From contig JAAVYC010000136.1 in assembly GCA_022790905.1 (NCBI GenBank), positions 1 through 20,741 of the forward strand: DNA of 20,741 nt. Reading direction: 5' to 3'. Below the pieces are notes generated by a model that saw only the letters and a list, made by a program, of their open reading frames with translations, was not told the origin of the DNA and did no database searches. The translations under genes and the position numbers were made by a program. How positions within the stretch are numbered: position 1 is the first letter of the stretch; every line of letters starts with the position of its first letter. Origin of the DNA: Lachnospiraceae bacterium (GTDB lineage Bacteria > Bacillota > Clostridia > Lachnospirales > Lachnospiraceae). Below are positions 15,492-20,741 of the stretch, piece after piece.

Positions 15492-16856
15492 CGTACTTTC
15501 TTTTGCGACTCGTGAGCTTCTGACGGACTCAATCCATCTACCATTTTCCTTATCCCACATGATACTGATTCCTTTTGAATAGGTTGCATTTTCCTCATAT
15601 TCTGTCAAACAGAAGGTTGCTTGGTAACGCTCCAATGTTTCCAGAATATCGGATATGCCATTTCCTGTACCACCCTGTGTCATCCCTCTTTTCCCAAAGC
15701 TATCCAGAACAAAGAGTGGAAAAGGAGCACCGTTATCGTAGATTTCTATTTGTACCGTCTGATCGACACAGCCCATAATAAATAAAATGTTACCATCTTC
15801 TCTCCCGCTCCTCTCAATGGCGCGGAACGCATTTCTCATAAGATCACCTATAAGTCTTAGAAAATCTAATTCTTTGATCTGATGTTCTTTTAGCACTTCT
15901 GCCATGGGGATTCCTGCGAACATATCAAAGTGAATCCCCTTTTCTGCGGCCTCTTTTCCATACAGCTGAATCTGCTCATCCAAAATACAAATTCCCGTTG
16001 AAGGAAACTCCTTCTCCTGCATATCTGCGCGTTCATCTTCCCCCATCTGTTCTTTACAAAGCTGATGAATCTCCTCTAGGATATTCTGAAATTTTTCGGA
16101 CTCCGTATCCTCTTTCATCTGACAAAGCACACTGTTTAATGCTGGCATAATCTCTCTTGATCTATGTAGCCTCTGAGACATCCGATGATTGTCTTCCCAT
16201 AGAAGTTTCTTTTCACGCTCATTAAAGTACCAGTCAATGACCCATAAAACACCAAATAAAGCCCCTGTGATTAAAATTGTAAACGTGATATATAAAAATG
16301 CATAGTCTGCATTTTCATGATTTATGCGCATAATCAGTCCCGTTAACAATAAAACTACACCTGTTATGATAATAATAAATTTTGCTCTTTTCTTTTCCAA
16401 TATCTTTGACAACTGGTATCTTTTTTCTAGAAAATATAATGCAATTAATAACACTCCTCTCAACATATAACCAACCAACAATAAATGTACATAATATGCC
16501 TCATCCTTGATCATATGGTCTAGCACAAAAATTATAAATGTTACCAGCAATGCTCCTACCTGATTAGCAATTTGCGCCGTTGTCACCATTGCAAAAATAT
16601 CAGAAATACGCCGATGTTTTAACACCATTGTATAAATACAATATCCTGTAACATCCAACAAGATACCTGCAATATTCCAAAAACTTCCCATCTTTACTAC
16701 GTAAAACCAAAACAGGAAATTAATCAGCAACCAGTTAACTTTTACAATGGCCGTTCTACGGTCCCATTTAATGCCGGACAATGCATCTATAATTGTCATA
16801 CAGATCACACACTGTACAAGAATACCAATTGCATTTGATAAAATAAATTCTGCCAA
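15471..16856 (-). CDS. GHKL-type membrane sensor histidine kinase, copy 1 (start codon damaged)
   Basis: AgrC-like architecture: about six hydrophobic segments in the first 240 residues, a helical linker, then a GHKL ATPase with N-box DLMRNAFRAIE, DNG in YDNGAPFP and G-box GGTGNGISDILETL. About 87 percent identical to copy 2 by my own count. The copy-2 start ATG corresponds to ATA here (16862-16860), so the start is uncertain. I give the in-frame TTG at 16856, 13 nt after GGGAG; ATG 16913, without an SD and lying inside the promoter, is the alternative. The C-terminus, SSRVAKESTLLPKKF, differs from copy 2 and overlaps the regulator gene. The motif around LHRSREIMPALNSVL lacks the usual RHD histidine box. 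It is probably the signal sensor for the Spo0A-like regulator. Confidence 0.75.
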   Translation of the reverse strand: MAEFILSNAIGILVQCVICMTIIDALSGIKWDRRTAIVKVNWLLINFLFWFYVVKMGSFWNIAGILLDVTGYCIYTMVLKHRRISDIFAMVTTAQIANQVGALLVTFIIFVLDHMIKDEAYYVHLLLVGYMLRGVLLIALYFLEKRYQLSKILEKKRAKFIIIITGVVLLLTGLIMRINHENADYAFLYITFTILITGALFGVLWVIDWYFNEREKKLLWEDNHRMSQRLHRSREIMPALNSVLCQMKEDTESEKFQNILEEIHQLCKEQMGEDERADMQEKEFPSTGICILDEQIQLYGKEAAEKGIHFDMFAGIPMAEVLKEHQIKELDFLRLIGDLMRNAFRAIERSGREDGNILFIMGCVDQTVQIEIYDNGAPFPLFVLDSFGKRGMTQGGTGNGISDILETLERYQATFCLTEYEENATYSKGISIMWDKENGRWIESVRSSRVAKESTLLPKKF

Positions 16857-16890
16857 TAGTATATTCACTCTCCCTATGTAGATTAGAGTC

Positions 16891-16919
16891 ATTATATCTA
16901 TTGGCAGAACCATTTTCAA
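16891..16919 (-). promoter_or_regulatory. SigmaA promoter of kinase copy 1
   Basis: TTGAAA (16919-16914), 17 nt spacer, TATAAT (16896-16891): a near-ideal sigmaA promoter kept in both copies. It overlaps the stop codon of copy 2, so copy 1 can be transcribed alone. A GGGAG SD follows. Confidence 0.7.
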
Positions 16920-18286
16920 TACGATTTTTTGTAATTTTGATTTCTGGTGGACTCAATCCATCTACCGTTTTTCCGATCCCATACGATACTGATTCCCTTT
17001 GAATAGGTCGCGTTTTCCTCGTATTCTGTCAGACAAAACGTCGCCTGATAGCAATCCAGTGTCTCTAGAATATCGGATATGCCGTTTCCCGTACCGCCCT
17101 GCGTCACTCCTCTCTTTCCAAAGTTATCCAAAACAAAGAGTGGAAAAGGAGCGCCGTTATCATAGATTTCTATCTGTACGATTTCGCCAACGCAACCCAT
17201 AATCAGCAAAATGTTGCCATCTTTTCTTTCGCTCCTCTCAATGGCGCGAAAAGCATTTCTCATCAGATCACCAATCAGTCTTAGAAAATCCAATTCTTTG
17301 ATCTGATGTTCTTTTAACACTTCTGCCATGGGGATTCCGGCAAACATATCAAAGTGAATCCCCTTCTCTGCGGCCTCTTTTCCGTACAGCTGTATCTGTT
17401 CATCCAGAATGCGAATTCCCGTAGAAGGAAATTCTTTCTCTAGCATATCTGCGCGTTGATCCTCCCCCATCTGCTCCTCACAAAGCTGATGAATCTCCTC
17501 TAAGATATCTTGAAACTCTTCCGACTCTGTATCTACTTTTAGCCGACCGAGCACACTGTTTAACGCGGGCATAATCTCTTTTGATCTATGTAATCTCTGG
17601 GACATCCGATGGTTGTCTTCCCACAACAATTTCCTCTCACGCTCATTAAAGTACCAGTCAATGACCCATAAAACACCGAAAAGAGCTCCTGTAATTAAAA
17701 TTGTAAACGTAATATATGGAAATACATAATCTGCATTTTCATGATTTATACGCATAATTAATCCAGTCAACAACAAAACTATCCCAACTATTGTAATTAT
17801 TAATTTTGCCCTTTTCTTCTCTAATATTTTAGATAATTGATACCTTTTTTCTACAACATATAAAACAATTAATAGTAGCCCTCGTAATACATAACCAACT
17901 AATAATAAATGTACATGATATGCTTCGTCTTTAATCACATGATCTAAGACAAAAATTATAAATGTTACTACTAACGCTCCCACTTGATTAATAATTTGTG
18001 CTGTTGTCACTATCGCAAAGATATCGGTAATATGCCGATGTCTTAACACCATTGCATAAATACAGTATCCCGTGACATCCAATAAAATACCTGCAATATT
18101 CCAAAAATTTCCCATTCTTTCCACGTAAAACCAAAATAGAAAATTAATCAATAGCCAGATAGATTTCACGACTATTGTCTTACGACCTCGTTTAATTCCC
18201 AATAGCGTATCTATAATTGTCATACAGATCACACACTGTACAAGAATACCAATCGCATTTGATAAAATAAATTCTGCCAATAGCAT
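16916..18286 (-). CDS. GHKL-type membrane sensor histidine kinase, copy 2
   Basis: Full-length 456-residue kinase. Hydrophobic segments are near residues 1-25, 45-80, 90-125, 130-155, 165-185 and 195-220, giving about six TM helices with no large extracellular domain. The cytosolic part has the helix HRMSQRLHRSKEIMPALNSV, N-box DLMRNAFRAIE, DNG and GGTGNGISDILETL. ATG at 18286 has GAGGAG seven nt upstream and a sigmaA promoter 22-50 nt upstream. The open frame extends to 18343, but that part is promoter and leader, not protein. Family knowledge links this fold to peptide-sensing kinases such as AgrC and ComD; no AgrB or pheromone gene is seen nearby, only a 12-codon ORF upstream. Partner is presumably the convergent Spo0A-like regulator. 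Confidence 0.85.
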   Translation of the reverse strand: MLLAEFILSNAIGILVQCVICMTIIDTLLGIKRGRKTIVVKSIWLLINFLFWFYVERMGNFWNIAGILLDVTGYCIYAMVLRHRHITDIFAIVTTAQIINQVGALVVTFIIFVLDHVIKDEAYHVHLLLVGYVLRGLLLIVLYVVEKRYQLSKILEKKRAKLIITIVGIVLLLTGLIMRINHENADYVFPYITFTILITGALFGVLWVIDWYFNERERKLLWEDNHRMSQRLHRSKEIMPALNSVLGRLKVDTESEEFQDILEEIHQLCEEQMGEDQRADMLEKEFPSTGIRILDEQIQLYGKEAAEKGIHFDMFAGIPMAEVLKEHQIKELDFLRLIGDLMRNAFRAIERSERKDGNILLIMGCVGEIVQIEIYDNGAPFPLFVLDNFGKRGVTQGGTGNGISDILETLDCYQATFCLTEYEENATYSKGISIVWDRKNGRWIESTRNQNYKKSY

Positions 18287-18314
18287 ATTCACTCTCCTCA
18301 TATGGATTAGAGTC

Positions 18315-18343
18315 ATTATATCTATTGGCAGAATCATTTTCAA
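18315..18343 (-). promoter_or_regulatory. SigmaA promoter of kinase copy 2
   Basis: TTGAAA (18343-18338), 17 nt, TATAAT (18320-18315). The expected start is near 18308, so the leader to ATG 18286 is about 22 nt and contains GAGGAG. Confidence 0.75.
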
Positions 18344-18426
18344 TATGATTTTTTAGAATGAAGAATTCCCGTTTATAAATTCTTTACATTCAAGAACACT
18401 ACACAAATCTAGTTGCTCACATTTGC

Positions 18427-18465
18427 TTAAAACCAAAACCGTACGAACCAATCCAAAAGACTCAT
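18427..18465 (-). CDS. Possible 12-codon micro-ORF MSLLDWFVRFWF upstream of the kinases
   Basis: ATG at 18465 follows AAAGGGGTGA by 5 nt, an unusually good SD. The frame codes for a 12-residue peptide rich in Trp and Phe, then TAA. It lies in the 308-nt gap between the AraC-type gene and kinase copy 2, about 80 nt before the kinase promoter. Nothing else gene-like is visible in that gap. Size is compatible with a leader or signal peptide, but translation is not proven. Confidence 0.3.
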   Translation of the reverse strand: MSLLDWFVRFWF

Positions 18466-18546
18466 GAAGCTCACCCCTTTACTAATTTTGGAAACAATTT
18501 ATCATCCAAAATCAGCTTTATCTGTCGGTGAGTCTGAGCTACTTTG

Positions 18547-18559
18547 TCGACGTCGTCGA
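18547..18559. promoter_or_regulatory. 13-bp palindrome TCGACGTCGTCGA in intergenic DNA
   Basis: TCGACG-T-CGTCGA has perfect 6-bp arms in an AT-rich gap and resembles two inverted near-0A boxes (TGTCGAC, six of seven). It lies 36 nt past the stop of the AraC-type gene and 82 nt before the micro-ORF. It may be an operator; no -35/-10 pair is evident close to it. Confidence 0.3.
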
Positions 18560-18594
18560 TTGAGTTTTCTTTTTTCTACAACGTCCCTCTTTTT

Positions 18595-19791
18595 TTAACG
18601 TTGAAATGTGTCGAATCTTTGATAATGCGCAGGACTGAATCCTGTGACTTTTTTAAACATTTTCGAGAACTGTGTATAGTCGTCATAGCCGACCATAGAC
18701 GCAATCTCTTTCATCTGATAGATTCCAACTTCCATATATTCCTTTGCTTTATTCATCCGATACTGTATCAAATAATCTGTAAATGTGATTCCGTACGCTT
18801 CCTTAAATAAAATGGACAGTCTTGAAACTGGAATATTTGTGACTGAGGACAAATCTTTCATACGGATACATTTCTGATAATTCTTCTTAATATATTCTTT
18901 CATAAATTGTGCATAATTTACTTCCCTGTCAGTCTTATTTAACACCCTCGATATGATGTTGTTCTCATTAAAATCTCCCTGACTTTTGAATGCCTTTACT
19001 GTTTGAATCAATGAACGTTCTATCGGCACTCTCTCCACAGAAGAACCGCCGAGATATCCCTGGCATTTTGTATTCTGATAAAATACTTGTGTGTCAACCG
19101 GCGTCTGTACTGGGCCACCGCACACCATCTTTATCACCTCAGGATTGATCTCGTCCACTCTGTCAAAAATCTCCTGCGCCGTATCCATGGCAATTTCCAA
19201 AGGCATCACCTTATTTGCGCCCTGGATTCCGCCGCCCGTAATCCCAAAATGTACACAGATCACATCCACACCGGCTTCTACCATTTTCACCGCCTGCTCG
19301 ATATCGAATACATAAGCAATCGTAAATAGCCCGAGAAAATGAGCGATCCTAATTCCCTCTATTTCTCTCTCAAATCCCATTCCAGCCTCCTCTAATGCTT
19401 TCCGGAACTTGCCGCCAAAAAATCCAACGCTCGGATAATTAATGACGCCGCTAAAACCATCCCTTTGAATTTTTTGGAGATATTCATACAGATATATGCA
19501 GGGATCTTGCATAAATAGTCCAAAAATAATCGGAAATTTATCTATCATTGGAAACAGCTCCCGTTTTGCATAGTTATAGACCAATTCATTGCTATTGTCA
19601 TATCCCAAAAATCCAGAAAATGCACTCTGTCCAAATTGGCGATACTTGCCGGCACTGAGCGCAAGCAGCATATCTGCACCCCCTTCTATTACACAGTTCG
19701 CTGACATTCCACTTCCCACTGCAACTCCCAAAATATGACCATTAATAGATATCACAGAACGAAGATGTTCCACTAACTTTTCTCTTCTCAT
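18595..19791 (-). CDS. TIM-barrel (PEP hydrolase-like) / AraC-family fusion regulator
   Basis: A 398-residue fusion. Residues 1 to about 275 form a TIM-barrel domain of the phosphoenolpyruvate hydrolase-like / Tm-1-like C-terminal type (PF09370): AVGSGMSANCVIEGGADMLL, then ICVHFGITGGG and MVCGGPVQTPVD. Residues about 300-395 are an AraC-type DNA-binding domain with two HTH motifs, MKDLSSVTNIPVSRLSILFK and MKEIASMVGYDDYTQFSKMF, ending TGFSPAHYQR. The barrel may act as a ligand-binding sensor or an enzyme; neither ligand nor substrate can be inferred. ATG at 19791 lies about 5-8 nt after GGAAGG; an in-frame TTG one codon earlier is less likely. The gene is divergent from a DeoC-like aldolase, which is the natural candidate target. 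Confidence 0.82.
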   Translation of the reverse strand: MRREKLVEHLRSVISINGHILGVAVGSGMSANCVIEGGADMLLALSAGKYRQFGQSAFSGFLGYDNSNELVYNYAKRELFPMIDKFPIIFGLFMQDPCIYLYEYLQKIQRDGFSGVINYPSVGFFGGKFRKALEEAGMGFEREIEGIRIAHFLGLFTIAYVFDIEQAVKMVEAGVDVICVHFGITGGGIQGANKVMPLEIAMDTAQEIFDRVDEINPEVIKMVCGGPVQTPVDTQVFYQNTKCQGYLGGSSVERVPIERSLIQTVKAFKSQGDFNENNIISRVLNKTDREVNYAQFMKEYIKKNYQKCIRMKDLSSVTNIPVSRLSILFKEAYGITFTDYLIQYRMNKAKEYMEVGIYQMKEIASMVGYDDYTQFSKMFKKVTGFSPAHYQRFDTFQR

Positions 19792-19868
19792 CAAAGCCTT
19801 CCTTTCTTTTATTTCACAAATAAAACACTTCTTTTTTTAAAAATATCACAATCATTTACTTTTTCCTA

Positions 19869-19877
19869 ATTATATCA
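19869..19877 (-). promoter_or_regulatory. Extended -10 promoter of the TIM-barrel/AraC gene
   Basis: TGATATAAT (19877-19869) is an extended -10 (TGnTATAAT) on the minus strand. No good -35 is present, as is usual for this class. The leader would be about 70 nt. Confidence 0.5.
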
Positions 19878-19920
19878 CATCTAAAAATAAATATATTACA
19901 TTCTAAGGGACTTTTTTTAA

Positions 19921-19929
19921 TGATATAAT
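19921..19929 (+). promoter_or_regulatory. Extended -10 promoter of the DeoC-like gene
   Basis: TGATATAAT (19921-19929) is the same extended -10 as in the divergent promoter, 44 bp away. The -35 is weak (TTCTAA at 17 nt). Weak -35 regions would suit activation by the adjacent AraC-type regulator. Leader length is about 60 nt. Confidence 0.55.
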
Positions 19930-19996
19930 GCAATTACATTAAGATGATAGGACTTGTTAAAAGACAGGTTTCTGAAAAAAGAGAGGAGATTTTATT

Positions 19997-20722
19997 ATGG
20001 TAGATTTATCAAAACTTGATCAACACAGCGTAGGTAAACTTTTTGACCTTTCCGTACTTCCTAAAAATTCAAACGAGGAAGATATCCGCAGCGGATGCCG
20101 TGTGGCAGTAAAATATAATTGTGCAGCTTTCTATAGCTCCAGTACATTCTGGGCACCAGTGATCAAAGAAGAATTAGCAGGCAGCGACGTATTACTTGCT
20201 TCCGCAGTAAACTTCCCATTTGGAAGCGGTTCACCGGCTGTCAAGGCATTCGAGACAGAAGAAGCTGTTAAAGTTGGTTCCCGTGCCGTTGATATGGTCA
20301 TCAATGTTGGCGCATTACGCGACAAAAATTACAAAGTAATCAAAGAAGAACTTCATTTATTCAAAGAGATTTGTGGTGATGATATTCTCACAAAAGTAAT
20401 CCTTGAGACTTGTTTCTTAAACGACGACGAGATCCGCGCTGCATGTGAAATGATCGCAGAAGAGAAGATTGATTATGCAAAGACAGCTAGTGGACAATTC
20501 GAAGGTCCTTCCATGGAAGATTTCTTAGTTATGAAAGATACTTTAAAAGGCACTCCTGTTAAATTAAAAGTAGCAGGCGTTAAATTCCCAAGACCTCAGA
20601 ATGCATTTAACTTTATTATGGCAGGCGCTGACTTAATCGGTACAAGAGCTGCCGATCAGATTATTGATGCACTTCCTAAGTTAAGAGAAATCGGTCTTGT
20701 TCCTGCTTACAAACCAGAATAA
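19997..20722 (+). CDS. deoC: DeoC-family (deoxyribose-phosphate) aldolase
   Basis: Class I aldolase of the DeoC family; deoxyribose-phosphate aldolase cleaves 2-deoxyribose-5-phosphate to glyceraldehyde-3-phosphate and acetaldehyde. Catalytic positions can be placed: D99 in DMVIN, Schiff-base K162 in DYAKTASG and K191 in KLKVAG. The length of 241 fits. The loop after K191 reads KVAGVKFPRP instead of the usual KxxGGVR, and the K162 context KTASGQFEGPS differs from KTSTGF, so the substrate could be another aldehyde or ketose phosphate. GAGAGGAG lies 9 nt before the ATG. Codon use is enriched in favoured codons, which suggests high expression. Only about 20 nt follow the stop, so no terminator can be assessed. 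Confidence 0.75.
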   Translation: MVDLSKLDQHSVGKLFDLSVLPKNSNEEDIRSGCRVAVKYNCAAFYSSSTFWAPVIKEELAGSDVLLASAVNFPFGSGSPAVKAFETEEAVKVGSRAVDMVINVGALRDKNYKVIKEELHLFKEICGDDILTKVILETCFLNDDEIRAACEMIAEEKIDYAKTASGQFEGPSMEDFLVMKDTLKGTPVKLKVAGVKFPRPQNAFNFIMAGADLIGTRAADQIIDALPKLREIGLVPAYKPE

Positions 20723-20741
20723 TCTTTTAATTTATATGTCG

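Larger units (their letters stand above)
15518..18354 (-). repeat. Tandem duplication of a 1.41-kb unit (kinase gene plus promoter)
   Basis: Two head-to-tail units, about 15518-16930 and 16942-18354, each carry a complete promoter and GHKL kinase. Similarity starts at AAAAAATCRTATTGAAAATG upstream and ends just after the codons for GRWIES. The last codons of copy 2 (NQNYKKSY) are read from the junction and upstream flank of copy 1. The units have diverged in protein sequence by about 13 percent, so the duplication is not recent or one copy is under relaxed selection. Confidence 0.85.

Noticed and set aside
18287..18343. N-terminal extension of kinase copy 2 (open frame from 18343)
   Set aside because: The stretch is a TTGAAA-N17-TATAAT promoter plus leader; the SD points to ATG 18286.
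18607..18613. TGTCGAA near the 3' end of the TIM-barrel/AraC gene
   Set aside because: Coding sequence, no second box at 3 nt spacing and no promoter to act on.

Overview
The window looks like a chromosomal segment of a motile, low-GC Gram-positive anaerobe, most likely a Lachnospiraceae-type Clostridia (Roseburia/Agathobacter-like). The reasons are the flagellar gene order flgM-flgN-flgK-flgK-flgL-fliW-csrA-flaG-fliD-fliS, strong AGGAGG-type ribosome binding sites, sigma28-like CCGATA(A/T) boxes, and a response regulator with a Spo0A-type DNA-binding domain. The genus is an inference; no rRNA or other marker is present.

Layout, left to right. (1) 1-3359, minus strand: a CDP-sugar operon rfbF-rfbH-rfbG that leads directly into a TPR-like gene cut by the window edge. 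It makes CDP-4-keto-6-deoxyglucose and its 3-deoxy derivative for surface or possibly flagellar glycans. Its leader holds a sigma28-like promoter, a 25-codon ORF with a strong SD and a small hairpin plus T-run. (2) 3600-4800: a small PH-domain-like gene, a decayed heptad-repeat coiled-coil gene, and the terminator of the flagellar operon. (3) 4809-14392, minus strand: a compact late flagellar operon driven by a sigma28-type promoter upstream of flgM. It encodes the anti-sigma factor, chaperones, two FlgK paralogs, FlgL, FliW/CsrA, FlaG, FliD, FliS and a FliT-like protein. No flagellin gene is present. (4) 14393-18594: a divergent intergenic region with two tandem pairs of Spo0A-box-like sites, a Spo0A-like response regulator on the plus strand, and two tandemly duplicated GHKL sensor kinases on the minus strand, converging on the regulator. 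Each kinase copy has its own sigmaA promoter, and a 12-codon ORF with a good SD lies upstream. (5) 18595-20722: a TIM-barrel/AraC fusion regulator divergent from a DeoC-family aldolase, each with an extended -10 promoter.

How it fits together. FlgM restrains sigma28 until the hook is complete. FlgN, FliS and the FliT-like protein act as export chaperones for FlgK/FlgL, flagellin and FliD. FliW and CsrA form a post-transcriptional switch, and a hairpin with ACGGAG in its hexaloop overlaps the flaG SD just downstream of csrA. The Spo0A-like regulator and the paired kinases look like a signalling module at the head of the motility operon. The tandem 0A-box pairs suggest that this regulator, or true Spo0A, controls its own gene and possibly the flagellar operon. 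That module is the most interesting part of the window.
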